A stretch of 39,088 nucleotides of DNA. It comes from Erythrobacter sp. SCN 62-14 (GTDB lineage Bacteria > Pseudomonadota > Alphaproteobacteria > Sphingomonadales > Sphingomonadaceae). The translations under genes and the position numbers were made by a program. Under the pieces are notes generated by a model. The model searched no databases. It saw only the letters and a list, made by a program, of their open reading frames with translations, and had not been told where the DNA came from. Location: positions 1-39,088 of the forward strand of contig MEDW01000011.1 of the NCBI GenBank assembly GCA_001724215.1, read 5' to 3'. Shown here one piece after another: positions 16,722 through 25,169 of the stretch (the first letter of the stretch is position 1; every line of letters starts with the position of its first letter).

Positions 16722-17518
16722 TTTCAGTCGCTGCGCTTTACCAGTTCACCCGGTTTGATGATCCTGCGGCCCTGCGCGCGCCCTTGCTGGAGCTGTGCGA
16801 AGCGGCGGGCGTCAAAGGCACGCTGCTGCTCGCGCGCGAAGGCATCAATGGGACGATTGCGGGTGAAGCTGAGGGGCTGGAGGCAGTGCTTGCCGCGATC
16901 CGCGCCCTGCCCGGCTGCGCTGCGCTCGATGTAAAATTCTCATCCGCTCCCGAAATGCCGTTTGGCCGGATGAAAGTGCGGCTGAAGCGCGAGATTGTCA
17001 CCATGGGAGAGCCTGATATCGATCCGGCCCTCAGCGTCGGCCACTATGTCGATCCCGCGGACTGGAACGCGCTGATCGCTGATCCTGAAACGGTGGTGAT
17101 CGACACGCGCAATGATTACGAAGTGGCAATCGGCACTTTTGCAGGCGCCACCGATCCCCAAACCGCCTCTTTCCGCGAGTTTCCCGCATGGTTTCGGCGC
17201 AATCGCGAGGAACTCCTCAGCGGCAAGAAAAAGGTCGCGATGTTCTGCACCGGGGGCATCCGCTGCGAAAAGTCCACCAGCTTCCTGCGCTCGGAAGGCG
17301 TGGAGGAAGTCTATCACCTCAAGGGCGGCATCCTCAAATATCTCGAGGAAGTGCCCGAAGCAGACAGCCTGTGGCAGGGCGAGTGTTTCGTCTTTGACGA
17401 ACGTGTGAGCATCACCCACGGCCTTGGGCAAGGCACCGCCACGATGTGCCGCGCCTGCGGGCGGGCGGTCTTGCCGGGCGAGGATTGCGCGGCTTGCGGC
17501 GCTCCTGAGGCGGCGTGA
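16718..17518 (+). CDS. trhO: tRNA uridine(34) hydroxylase, rhodanese family
   Basis: The 266-aa YceA/TrhO protein, which hydroxylates uridine 34 in tRNA using oxygen. An N-terminal acylphosphatase-like domain ([14 protein letters not shown]) is followed by a rhodanese domain with the active-site cysteine loop [11 protein letters not shown] and [14 protein letters not shown]. The C-terminus has a CRACGR...CAACG cluster that may bind zinc. The start is TTG, overlapping the ilvE stop as TTGA, which implies translational coupling. Its stop overlaps the next start as GTGA. Confidence 0.92.
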   Translation: MISVAALYQFTRFDDPAALRAPLLELCEAAGVKGTLLLAREGINGTIAGEAEGLEAVLAAIRALPGCAALDVKFSSAPEMPFGRMKVRLKREIVTMGEPDIDPALSVGHYVDPADWNALIADPETVVIDTRNDYEVAIGTFAGATDPQTASFREFPAWFRRNREELLSGKKKVAMFCTGGIRCEKSTSFLRSEGVEEVYHLKGGILKYLEEVPEADSLWQGECFVFDERVSITHGLGQGTATMCRACGRAVLPGEDCAACGAPEAA

Positions 17519-18144
17519 GCGCGGCTCCCATCCTCTATTCCTTCCGCCGCTGCCCCTATGCGATGCGTGCGCGCATGGCGCTGTGGGTGGCGGGTATTGC
17601 GGCGGAATTGCGCGAAGTAAAACTCGCTGCCAAGCCGCCTGAATTGATCGCCGCCAGCCCCAAGGCGACCGTACCGGTGCTGGTGCTCTCTGACGAACAA
17701 GTTATTGACGAAAGCCTTGAAATCATGCGCTGGGCCTTGGCGCAGAATGACCCGGAGGGCTGGCTGGCGGGCGAGGATACAGCGCTGATCGCAGCCAATG
17801 ACGGCCCCTTCAAGCACCATCTCGACCGCGCCAAATATCCCAGCCGCTATGAGCCAGACGGCGTGGACCACCGCGCCGCCGCGCTCGCGCTGTTGCTGCC
17901 GTTGGAGGAGCGCTTGGCAGACCAAGCCCACTTATGCGGGCCGCGCCGTAGCCTCACCGACATCGCGCTGTTTCCCTTCATCCGGCAATTTGCGCACAGC
18001 GACCGGGACTGGTTCGCCGCCCAACCCCTGCCGCGCCTTTCCGCATGGCTCGAAGGCCATATCGCCAGCGATCTGTTCGCCGCGATCATGCCCAAATTTG
18101 CGCCGTGGCAAGCAGGCGATACGCCGATTATCTTCGGCGGCTAG
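17515..18144 (+). CDS. Glutathione S-transferase family protein
   Basis: A 209-aa thioredoxin-fold GST. The N-terminal domain begins [18 protein letters not shown], with a Cys-Pro-Tyr-Ala motif like glutaredoxin 2 and omega-type GSTs, the cis-proline segment ATVPVLVL, and [11 protein letters not shown]. The all-helical C-terminal domain follows ([15 protein letters not shown]). The GTG start overlaps the trhO stop. At the other end, its TAG and the TAG of the convergent LysR gene share the palindrome CTAG. Possibly a thiol-dependent reductase supporting trhO; substrate unknown. Confidence 0.88.
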   Translation: MSAAPILYSFRRCPYAMRARMALWVAGIAAELREVKLAAKPPELIAASPKATVPVLVLSDEQVIDESLEIMRWALAQNDPEGWLAGEDTALIAANDGPFKHHLDRAKYPSRYEPDGVDHRAAALALLLPLEERLADQAHLCGPRRSLTDIALFPFIRQFAHSDRDWFAAQPLPRLSAWLEGHIASDLFAAIMPKFAPWQAGDTPIIFGG

Positions 18145-19031
18145 GCGAGCCCTTCCCTGAAGGCATCAATCAGCCAGCTTGCCGCAGGGCCAAGCCGCGC
18201 GTCACGCCGCCACAACGCCGACAGCCGATATTGCGCGCCGGGCTTTTCGGGCAGGTCAAGCTCGACCAAGCGCCCTGCCGCCAGATCGCCTGCAATCATG
18301 TGGCGCGGCATATTGCCCCAGCCCAGCCCTTCGATCAGCAGCGAGTGCTTGGCCCCCAGATCGCCCAGCCGCCATGTGGCGGGGCTCAAAACCGAGAACT
18401 CCTGCCCCTCGGTCAGGCGCGAACGGTCGGTCAGCACCAGTTGGAGGTGCTGGCGACTTTCCCCCGGCTGGACCCCTGCGCGCGCCAGTGGGTGCGAAGG
18501 CGCAGCGACAGGGACGAGATCAATCTCGCCAATCACTTGCCGCTCCAATTCCGGGTGATCGGCCGTCACCGGCCCGCCGATGGCCAATTGCGCTTCCTTG
18601 TCGATGAGGCAGGCCGCAACCGCGCCCAACCCCTCGATATTGAGCGTAAGCGCGACAGTCGGAAACATCCGGCGAAATTCGCCCAGCACGCGCGCGGTCA
18701 CTTCGCCCGGAACCATCACGTCGATGACAAGGCCAATACTCGCCTCAAGCCCTGCATGGAGCGAACGCGCCTTGGCGAGCAAGGCATCCACTCCGTCGGC
18801 AATCCCGTGCGCTTCGGCGAGCAGCCCCTCTCCGGCTGCTGTCAGCACCGGCCGGCGCGAGCCTTCGCGCGCGAACAGGGTCAGGCCAAGCTGCGCTTCC
18901 AATTGCGCGATGCCGTAAGACACTGCCGAAACCGCACGCCCCATCGCAGCTGCCGCGCCGCCAAAGCTGCCATGTTCCGCCACGGCGATAAAGATACGCA
19001 GCTGATCGAGAGTGGGTTCGCCGAGTTTCAT
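18141..19031 (-). CDS. LysR-type regulator of the pirin/azoreductase genes (predicted)
   Basis: DNA-binding regulator of 296 aa with normal LysR length. The N-terminal helix-turn-helix reads QLRIFIAVAEHGSFGGAAAAM and LEAQLGLTLFARE; the rest is the two-lobed effector domain. It is divergent from the pirin and azoR genes, a common layout for LysR-controlled redox-stress genes. A 21-bp palindrome lies just upstream of its own start (19040-19060), and other GTTC/GAAC sites follow towards pirin, consistent with autoregulation and control of the divergent genes. Confidence 0.9.
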   Translation of the reverse strand: MKLGEPTLDQLRIFIAVAEHGSFGGAAAAMGRAVSAVSYGIAQLEAQLGLTLFAREGSRRPVLTAAGEGLLAEAHGIADGVDALLAKARSLHAGLEASIGLVIDVMVPGEVTARVLGEFRRMFPTVALTLNIEGLGAVAACLIDKEAQLAIGGPVTADHPELERQVIGEIDLVPVAAPSHPLARAGVQPGESRQHLQLVLTDRSRLTEGQEFSVLSPATWRLGDLGAKHSLLIEGLGWGNMPRHMIAGDLAAGRLVELDLPEKPGAQYRLSALWRRDARLGPAASWLIDAFREGLA

Positions 19032-19039
19032 CGCGGCTT

Positions 19040-19126
19040 ATGTTCGGATCATCTGAACATTTTGGCAAGTTTTATCGCACTTATCCGTTCGAACTTTCGC
19101 GCCTATCTGGCGTTCAACACTCGAAC
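19040..19126. promoter_or_regulatory. Cluster of GTTC/GAAC inverted repeats, predicted LysR operators
   Basis: Three sites share GTTC and GAAC half-sites: GTTC-N9-GAAC (19042-19058, within a longer ATGTTC...GAACAT palindrome, 19040-19060), GTTCGAAC (19087-19094) and GTTC-N7-GAAC (19112-19126). The first contains the T-N11-A core known for LysR sites. All lie within the 109 bp between the divergent LysR and pirin starts. Confidence 0.6.
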
Positions 19127-19140
19127 CCAGGAGGCACGAC

Positions 19141-19842
19141 ATGATCGAACTTCGCCCCTTTGAAAGCCTTGGCGCGGCCAATCACGGTTGGCTTGATGCG
19201 CATCATCACTTCTCCTTTGCCAATTACCACGATCCCGCCCGCGTCCACTGGGGCGCGCTCAGGGTGTGGAATGATGATCGCATTGCGCCCGGCACTGGCT
19301 TTCCGACCCATCCCCATTCCGACATGGAAATCATCACTTATGTCCGCACAGGCGCGATCACCCACCGCGACAGCATGGGCAATGAAGGCCGCACCGAAGC
19401 GGGCGATGTGCAGGTGATGAGCGCGGGCAATGGCGTGCGCCATTCGGAATATAATCTGGAAAACGAGGACACCACCTTGTTCCAGATCTGGATCATACCC
19501 GACACCCGCGGCGGTGAGCCGAGCTGGGGTGCGCGCCAGTTCCCCAAGGATGCGCGCGCGGGCGCTTTCGTCCCGCTCGCAAGCGGGGTGGCGAATGATA
19601 ATGATGCGCTGAAAATTCGCGCCGATGCCCGCGTGCTGGGCGCGACCATCCGGGCAGGCGAAAGTGTGACTTACACGCCGCGTTCGGCTGATCGCCACCT
19701 CTATCTTGTCCCTGCCACGGGCAAGATCCGCATCGACGAGGTCGAAGCCAAGGCGCGCGACGGCATCGCCATCACCCAGATGGCCGAGGTCACCATCACG
19801 GCGCTTGAAGACAGCGAAGTGGTGCTGGTCGACGCTGCTTGA
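19141..19842 (+). CDS. Pirin family protein (quercetin dioxygenase-like bicupin)
   Basis: A 233-aa cupin protein of the YhaK/pirin class. Metal-ligand motifs are GFPTHPHSDMEIITYV and GVRHSEYN, with the family opening HHHFSFANYHDP. Some homologues oxidise quercetin, others act as redox sensors. The start MIELRPFESLG has AGGAGG upstream. Downstream, after a terminator-like hairpin, comes azoR, and upstream a divergent LysR gene; the grouping suggests a response to quinones or other electrophiles. Confidence 0.92.
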   Translation: MIELRPFESLGAANHGWLDAHHHFSFANYHDPARVHWGALRVWNDDRIAPGTGFPTHPHSDMEIITYVRTGAITHRDSMGNEGRTEAGDVQVMSAGNGVRHSEYNLENEDTTLFQIWIIPDTRGGEPSWGARQFPKDARAGAFVPLASGVANDNDALKIRADARVLGATIRAGESVTYTPRSADRHLYLVPATGKIRIDEVEAKARDGIAITQMAEVTITALEDSEVVLVDAA

Positions 19843-19854
19843 TCCGATCCTCTA

Positions 19855-19901
19855 GGAGCCGGCCGGCTGCTCTCCCTCCCCGGCCGGCTCCACCCCTTTT
19901 T
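19855..19901 (+). terminator. Strong stem-loop with T-run between pirin and azoR
   Basis: GGAGCCGGCCGG (19855-19866) and CCGGCCGGCTCC (19880-19891) form a perfect 12-bp stem with a 13-nt loop, followed by a five-T run at 19897-19901. It has the form of an intrinsic terminator. Because azoR begins only 28 nt later on the same strand with no room for a separate full promoter, it probably acts as a partial terminator that sets the pirin/azoR ratio. Confidence 0.75.
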
Positions 19902-19928
19902 CACCACGCTTTTCAAGGAGCACTTTTC

Positions 19929-20522
19929 ATGGCCAATCTTCTCTACATCACCACCAGCATCAACGGCGCAGACGGCGTCTCGCGCGGGTTTGGCGACAAG
20001 CTCGCCAATGGCCTTGCCGCAAAGCTGGGCGCAAACCTTGTCACCCGCGATCTGGCCGCCAATGATCTACCCTATGTCAGCGCCGAACGTTTTGGCGCGA
20101 ACCTGACGCCTGCGGCTGAACGCACCCCCGAGCAGGCAGAACTGGCCGCGATTGCCGACAAGCTGATTGCAGAATTGCAGGATGCCGACACCATTGTGAT
20201 CGCCTCACCGATCTACAATTTCGGGCCGCCCGCCACGCTCAAAGCATGGGCCGATCTGGTGGCGCGTGCGGGCACGACTTTTCAATACACCGCGACCGGC
20301 CCGGAAGGCCTGCTCAAGGGTAAGAAGGCCTATCTCGCGATTGCCTCAGGCGGCACGCCCGTGGGCGCGGATTTCGACTTCATGAGCCGCTGGCTGACCT
20401 TCTTCCTCGGCTTCCTTGGCATCAGCGATGTGACGATCATCGCCGCTGATGGCATTATGGGCGAAGGTGCAGAAGAAAAGATCGCCGCGGCCCACGCCAA
20501 GGTCGCCGAATTGGTGGATTGA
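19929..20522 (+). CDS. azoR: FMN-dependent NADH-azoreductase
   Basis: Flavodoxin-fold quinone/azo reductase of 197 aa, cytoplasmic. Family features are LYITTSINGADGVSRGF at the N-terminus, IVIASPIYNFGPPATLKAWADLV and YLAIASGGTP in the flavin and active-site loops, and GISDVTIIAADG near the end. The start at 19929 has AAGGAG about 8 nt upstream, better than the earlier in-frame codon at 19839. It probably reduces quinones in two-electron steps, fitting the LysR/pirin neighbourhood. Confidence 0.93.
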   Translation: MANLLYITTSINGADGVSRGFGDKLANGLAAKLGANLVTRDLAANDLPYVSAERFGANLTPAAERTPEQAELAAIADKLIAELQDADTIVIASPIYNFGPPATLKAWADLVARAGTTFQYTATGPEGLLKGKKAYLAIASGGTPVGADFDFMSRWLTFFLGFLGISDVTIIAADGIMGEGAEEKIAAAHAKVAELVD

Positions 20523-20527
20523 ACCCG

Positions 20528-20566
20528 CCTCAAAATCTGGCCTCAAAATCTGGCCTTAAAATCTGG
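20528..20566. repeat. Three tandem 13-bp repeats at the azoR/transporter 3' junction
   Basis: CCTCAAAATCTGG occurs twice (20528-20540, 20541-20553) and a third copy with T for C at position 4 follows (20554-20566). The third copy contains the stop codon and last residues of the minus-strand transporter gene; the single base change creates its TAA. This looks like slippage duplication of the transporter 3' end. Confidence 0.85.
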
Positions 20567-21455
20567 AGCGCACCAGCAACGGCTTGAACAGCTTGCTGCT
20601 GGGGCGCACCACGATCACCGCCACGCCGACCATCGCCAGCGCTCCGCCCGCCAGCAAGGGCCAGCCGATGGCATCGCCGGTCAGCCATGCGCCAAAAGCA
20701 ATCGTCAGCAGCGGGGTCAGCAGCGTCAACGGCACGACGAGATTGGCGTCATGGCGTTGCAGAATGCGAAAATAGGCCGAATGCGCGCCGACCGATACGA
20801 TCAACCCGGCAAACAGCGCACACAGCGCAACGGGCACCGGATTGGCCTCGAAAGCGGCGATCTGCCCGCTTTCGAACACAAGCGTTGCCGGAACCAGCGC
20901 CGCGAGTGAAACCACCGCCGCCCAAGCCTGAAGCCGCACGGCATCGAGCGTGATCGTCTTTACAAACACCGAACCCAGCGCTCCCACCACCGCCGATCCC
21001 AGCACCAGCACAAGGCCGGTAATGCTGCCCGCTGCCGAAGGGCTGCCCATCGCCAGCAAGACGCCGCCCAGCGTCAAGCCCATGCCGAGGCCGCGCCGCC
21101 AGCCGACTTTTTCACCCAGAAACACAACGGCAAAGAGCACCGCGAGCGGCGCCGATGAGAGATTAACAATCCCCGCGGCTGAGGGCGTTGCCGTCTTAAG
21201 CCCGGCAAACAACAGCGCAAAACTCCCCCCGCTGATGGCAAATCCGATCAACAACACGCGCAGCAGTTGCTTCGGCAAGGGCCGCAAGAGCGGGAACAGC
21301 ACCACCACAACCAGCATCGAGCGCAGCACTGTGTAAAACAAGGGCGGCACGCCCAACTCATCGACTGCCAACTTGCTGACAACAATGTTGAGCGCCCAAG
21401 CCATGTTGCAGGCCATCAGCACCGCAATGGCCGATAACGGCAGCGGAGCGGACAT
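20556..21455 (-). CDS. EamA/DMT-superfamily transporter
   Basis: A 299-aa inner-membrane protein with about ten hydrophobic helices arranged as two EamA repeats. Typical pieces are AWALNIVVSKLAV in helix 1, LSSAPLAVLFAVVFLGEKVGWRRGLGM in the first repeat, and ANLVVPLTLLTPLLTIAFGAWLTGD in the second. It probably exports metabolites or amino acids; the substrate cannot be told. The start at 21455 comes 1 nt after the nadE stop, so the two genes are co-transcribed. Its stop lies in the 13-bp tandem repeats. Confidence 0.87.
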   Translation of the reverse strand: MSAPLPLSAIAVLMACNMAWALNIVVSKLAVDELGVPPLFYTVLRSMLVVVVLFPLLRPLPKQLLRVLLIGFAISGGSFALLFAGLKTATPSAAGIVNLSSAPLAVLFAVVFLGEKVGWRRGLGMGLTLGGVLLAMGSPSAAGSITGLVLVLGSAVVGALGSVFVKTITLDAVRLQAWAAVVSLAALVPATLVFESGQIAAFEANPVPVALCALFAGLIVSVGAHSAYFRILQRHDANLVVPLTLLTPLLTIAFGAWLTGDAIGWPLLAGGALAMVGVAVIVVRPSSKLFKPLLVRSRF

Positions 21456-21456
21456 A

Positions 21457-23544
21457 TCAGGACAAATCTGGCAGGGTCGCGGCGATTTCCGGCGGCAGGC
21501 CAGCACGCAATTCCTCGCGCCACACGGCTGCCACCGCATCAGATGGTGCGCGCCAGTCACCGCGCGGGCTTAACGCGCCTGCCGAGGAGACTTTGGGCCC
21601 ATTGGGCATGGCGCTGCGTTTGAACTGCGAGAAGCCAAAGAAGCGCGCGCAGAATTTGTCGAGCCAGCTTGCGATGATCGCCAGATCATATTCGCGCTTC
21701 TCATCATCGGGGAAGCCTGCCGGCCACAACCCGCATTCGCGCGCTCTCCAGGCGTGCCATCCCAGAAACGCGACTTTGGAGGGACTTTGCCCATAGCGGA
21801 TAATGTGGTGGAGGAAAAAGTCATTGAGTTCATAAGGCCCAATGATGCTCTCGGTCGACTGAATCGCGCCATCTGCGCCCGGCGGCACCAGTTCAGGGCT
21901 GATCTCGGTTTTCAGGATTGCGCCGAGCACATCGCTGCAGACATCGGTGAACTGACCGGTCGTGATCACCCAGCGGATAAGATACTGGATCAGCGTCTTG
22001 GGGAGCCCTGCATTGATGCCATAATGGCTCATCTGGTCGCCCACGCCATAGGTGCACCAGCCCAGCGCCAATTCACTGAGATCGCCCGTCCCCAGCACAA
22101 AGCCGCCATGCTGGCCGGCTAGGCGGAACAGGTAATCGGTTCTGAGGCCGGCCTGCACATTTTCAAACGTCACATCGTGCACTGGCTCGCCATCAGCAAA
22201 AGCGTGGCCGATATCGGCCAGCATCCGCTGCGCCGCGGGGCGGATGTCGATCTCGCCTGCGGTGATCTCCATCACCTCCATCAGGCGGTGGGCGTTGCCG
22301 CGCGTGTGTTCGGAGGTGCCGAAGCCCGGCATGGTATAGCCGCGAATGAAAGTGCGCGGCAGGCCCAGCCGATCACAAGCCTTGGCCGCGACGATCAGCG
22401 CATGGGTCGAATCAAGCCCGCCCGAAATGCCGATCACGAGGCTTTTCGCGCCCGTCGATTGGATACGCCGCATCAGCGCATCGACCTGAATGTTGAACGC
22501 CTCGTAGCAGTCCTCGTCGAGCTTCTCACGCCTATCGGGCACAAAGGGAAAGCGCGGGACCGGACGGACTAGGCCTTTGTCGCGAGGCGCGCTCGCGTGT
22601 TCAAACACCACCTTGCGATAAGTGTCCTCAGGATGCCCCGCTGCCTCGGCTGCGTCAGCGAAAGTCTGGTTGCGCAGGCGTTCGGCAGCAATGCGCGCGG
22701 TGTCGATATCGACGGCGCACAGTTCGGGCGCGAGATCGAACCGGGTGCTTTGGGCTACCAGATCGCCCAGCTCGTATATCACCCCCTGCCCGTCCCATGC
22801 CAAATCGGTGGTGCTCTCGCCGTGCCCGCTGGCCGAATAGGCATAGGCACAGATGCCGCGGCTGGCGCTGGCGCGGCAGTGGAGGTGGCGATCATCGGCA
22901 CGCCCAATGGTCACAGGTGAGGCAGAAAGATTGCACACGATCAGCGCGCCAGCGAGCGCGGCCAGCGTGCCGGGCGGCAGGGGTGCCCAGAAATCCTCGC
23001 AGATCTCGATGCCGAAAACAAAGCCCGGCAGATTGCCAGCGGAGAAAATCAGATCGGTCCCGAAAGGCACCTCCTCGCCCGCCACGCCAATCCACAGATC
23101 CACGCAGCCGCGACCATGAGCAAAATAGCGCTTTTCATAGAATTCGCGGTAGTTCGGCAGATAGCTCTTGGGCACAACCCCCAGCACCTGTCCGCCCGCG
23201 ATCACCACCGCACAATTGTAAAGCTTGCCAGCCCGGCGCAAGGGCGCCCCCACCACCAGCACAGGCGTCAGATCAGCGCTAGCCGCCACCAGTTCCGCTA
23301 AAGCCTGTTCAACACGATCAAGCAGCGCTGCCTGCAGCAGCAGATCATCAATCGCGTAAGACGATAGCGTGAGTTCGGGATAGACCACCAGATCAACCCC
23401 GGCCTTATGTGCACGGCCTGCCTCGGCGAGAATCCCCGCCAGATTATGCGTCACGTCGGCCGTCCGGCTGGCAGGCGTGGCGGTCGCCACCCGGACAAAG
23501 CCGTGGGCATGGGCATCGTAAAAGCTGTGCGTCTCGCTGGTCAT
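21457..23544 (-). CDS. nadE: Glutamine-dependent NAD+ synthetase
   Basis: Last step of NAD synthesis: deamido-NAD amidation with glutamine. The 695-aa protein has an N-terminal nitrilase-like glutaminase domain with catalytic Glu in VVYPELTLSSY, Lys in VPKSYLPNYREFYEKRYF and Cys in FGIEICEDFWAP, then the synthetase domain with the ATP-binding SGGLDST motif and LGTGDLSELALGWCTYG. Length matches the long NadE class. It starts divergently from the YghU-like GST gene and is followed at once by a DMT transporter. Confidence 0.96.
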   Translation of the reverse strand: MTSETHSFYDAHAHGFVRVATATPASRTADVTHNLAGILAEAGRAHKAGVDLVVYPELTLSSYAIDDLLLQAALLDRVEQALAELVAASADLTPVLVVGAPLRRAGKLYNCAVVIAGGQVLGVVPKSYLPNYREFYEKRYFAHGRGCVDLWIGVAGEEVPFGTDLIFSAGNLPGFVFGIEICEDFWAPLPPGTLAALAGALIVCNLSASPVTIGRADDRHLHCRASASRGICAYAYSASGHGESTTDLAWDGQGVIYELGDLVAQSTRFDLAPELCAVDIDTARIAAERLRNQTFADAAEAAGHPEDTYRKVVFEHASAPRDKGLVRPVPRFPFVPDRREKLDEDCYEAFNIQVDALMRRIQSTGAKSLVIGISGGLDSTHALIVAAKACDRLGLPRTFIRGYTMPGFGTSEHTRGNAHRLMEVMEITAGEIDIRPAAQRMLADIGHAFADGEPVHDVTFENVQAGLRTDYLFRLAGQHGGFVLGTGDLSELALGWCTYGVGDQMSHYGINAGLPKTLIQYLIRWVITTGQFTDVCSDVLGAILKTEISPELVPPGADGAIQSTESIIGPYELNDFFLHHIIRYGQSPSKVAFLGWHAWRARECGLWPAGFPDDEKREYDLAIIASWLDKFCARFFGFSQFKRSAMPNGPKVSSAGALSPRGDWRAPSDAVAAVWREELRAGLPPEIAATLPDLS

Positions 23545-23640
23545 GGCTCGCCTGTGCGCTATGAGATATGCCCCTAGCGGTTAATTTCGCCTGTTCCTAT
23601 AGCCTCGCTGCAATCCAAATCGTCCGCCAAGGAGCCCTGT

Positions 23641-24498
23641 ATGGCCGATGCCACCTATATCCCCCCCAAGGTCTGGAGCGCTGAGACAGTTTCAGGCGGC
23701 CGGTTCGCCAACATCAACCGGCCAACCGCAGGCGCACGCGAGACCCGCGATCTGCCGGTGGGCAAACATCCCTTGCAGCTTTATTCGCTCGCCACGCCCA
23801 ATGGGGTGAAAGTGACGATCCTGCTCGAAGAATTGCTAGAATTGGGACACGCAGGCGCCGAATATGATGCATGGACGATCAACATCAGCGAAGGCGAACA
23901 ATTCACCAGCGGCTTTGTAAGCGTAAACCCGAATTCCAAGATCCCTGCCCTGCTCGATCGCAGCGGGCCAGAGCCGTTCCGCGTATTCGAATCGGGTGCC
24001 ATCTTGATGCACCTTGCTGAAAAATTCGGGGAATTTCTGCCGGTTGACGCGGCGCGGCGCGCGGAGACCTTAAGCTGGGTGTTCTGGCAAGTGGCAAGCG
24101 GCCCCTTCATCGGTGGTGGCTTTGGCCATTTCTACGCCTATGCACCGGAAAAATACGAATATCCGATCAATCGCTATGCGATGGAGACCAAGCGGATTTT
24201 CGATGTCGCAGACCAGCGGCTAGCGCACAGCCGGTACCTCGCCGGAGATGAGTACACGATCGCCGATATCGCCAATTTCCCTTGGCTTGCCCCCTTCACC
24301 ACCGGCGACATCTACAACGACGCAAAAACGTTCCTCAGCATCGATGACTACACACACGTCAAGCGCTGGGTCGACGAGATCGCCGCGCGGCCCGCCGTGC
24401 AACGCGGACGAATCGTCAACAAGACATGGGGTGATGAACAAACGCAGTTGAGAGAACGCCACTGCGCTGCCGATTTCCTAGGCAAGCGTTTGGGCTGA
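23641..24498 (+). CDS. YghU-like glutathione S-transferase
   Basis: A 285-aa GST of the nu class, related to E. coli YghU/YfcG disulfide-bond reductases. It has the long N-terminal arm (PPKVWSAETVSGGRFANINRP), the LYSLATPNGVKVTILLEEL segment in which Thr replaces the usual catalytic residue, NPNSKIPALLD, FESGAILMHLAEKFG, and the C-terminal YTIADIANFPWLAPF block. A glutathione disulfide reductase or peroxide defence role is likely. It stands alone, with its promoter in the 96 bp shared with nadE. Confidence 0.91.
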   Translation: MADATYIPPKVWSAETVSGGRFANINRPTAGARETRDLPVGKHPLQLYSLATPNGVKVTILLEELLELGHAGAEYDAWTINISEGEQFTSGFVSVNPNSKIPALLDRSGPEPFRVFESGAILMHLAEKFGEFLPVDAARRAETLSWVFWQVASGPFIGGGFGHFYAYAPEKYEYPINRYAMETKRIFDVADQRLAHSRYLAGDEYTIADIANFPWLAPFTTGDIYNDAKTFLSIDDYTHVKRWVDEIAARPAVQRGRIVNKTWGDEQTQLRERHCAADFLGKRLG

Positions 24499-24530
24499 AA
24501 ATTGTCACCACAAGCTTGCGTCTTTTGCGC

Positions 24531-24558
24531 TTCACATTTGTTCTCGGGCCGCTATAGA
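24531..24558 (+). promoter_or_regulatory. Possible promoter of tRNA-Gln
   Basis: TTCACA (24531-24536) and TATAGA (24553-24558) are separated by 16 bp and end 13 nt before the first tRNA base. The -10 is a good match to the sigma70 consensus, the -35 only moderate. Confidence 0.4.
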
Positions 24559-24571
24559 GCGCGGCTCTTGC

Positions 24572-24646
24572 TGGGGCGTAGCCAAGCGGTAAGGCAGCGG
24601 TTTTTGGTACCGCCATGCGAAGGTTCGAATCCTTCCGCCCCAGCCA
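24572..24646 (+). tRNA. tRNA-Gln (anticodon UUG)
   Basis: Acceptor arm TGGGGCG (24572-24578) pairs perfectly with CGCCCCA (24636-24642), followed by discriminator G and an encoded CCA (24644-24646). The anticodon stem GCGGT/ACCGC encloses loop TTTTGGT, giving anticodon TTG and glutamine identity. The T arm carries GGTTCGAATCC. The gene is intact and the bases right after it look like decayed mobile DNA, which fits use of the tRNA as an integration site. Confidence 0.97.
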
Positions 24647-24731
24647 GCATCCTAAAAGCGTTGTTTTTGAGGGGGTAAACGGACCCGCTGGGACTCTGTG
24701 TGCCCGCTTTGTGTGCCCGTTTTGAAGAGAG

Positions 24732-25067
24732 TCACCAAACAGGCAAGAGGAAGTCGTCATCCACCGGGACGCAGCCGTATCTTGATTCTTTCAAGACCGA
24801 AAAACTGGGGTCCGCATTGTAGGGCGCGGCAATTTTCTCACAGGCAGCGAGGTTATCTGGCTGGCCATGGACTGTTAAAAGCCATGCGCGCCCGCTCCTA
24901 TTTCTCACGATCAGCGCGTAGGGCGTTCCATTCGTATCGGGCTTGTTCTGGTATGTCTTCGCAAGTCGGCTCTCGAAATCATTATAGGCATCGATCCCAG
25001 ATGAGTCCTTGCAACTGGCGAGGGTAAGCAGCGCCACCAGAGCCAATCCCACACCAGACCCGCGCAT
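24732..25067 (-). CDS. Small lipoprotein, function unknown
   Basis: A 111-aa protein with a lipoprotein signal (GVGLALVALLTLASC) and a mature part of about 90 residues containing two further cysteines (ACEK and YGCV) and a C-terminal LLPVW. The start at 25067 has GAGGGTG about 6 nt upstream, supporting translation. I do not recognise the family. It lies inside the decayed patch after tRNA-Gln, so it may be cargo of the former element or a survivor near its edge. Confidence 0.6.
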   Translation of the reverse strand: MRGSGVGLALVALLTLASCKDSSGIDAYNDFESRLAKTYQNKPDTNGTPYALIVRNRSGRAWLLTVHGQPDNLAACEKIAAPYNADPSFSVLKESRYGCVPVDDDFLLPVW

Positions 25068-25169
25068 AATTCACCCTCGATCCTGCCCGTCTTACAGGAA
25101 CACAACCGGCCCCGCCGGTCTTCACCACCAGAAACGAAAAACGCAGAACGCAGGAACCGAGCGGCCCCC

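Noticed and set aside
18045..19163. 372-codon plus-strand frame
   Set aside because: Antisense to the LysR gene and runs through its promoter region.
24416..24760. Minus-strand ORF containing GRKDSNLRMAVPKTAALPLG
   Set aside because: This is the well-known spurious translation of the reverse strand of a tRNA gene.
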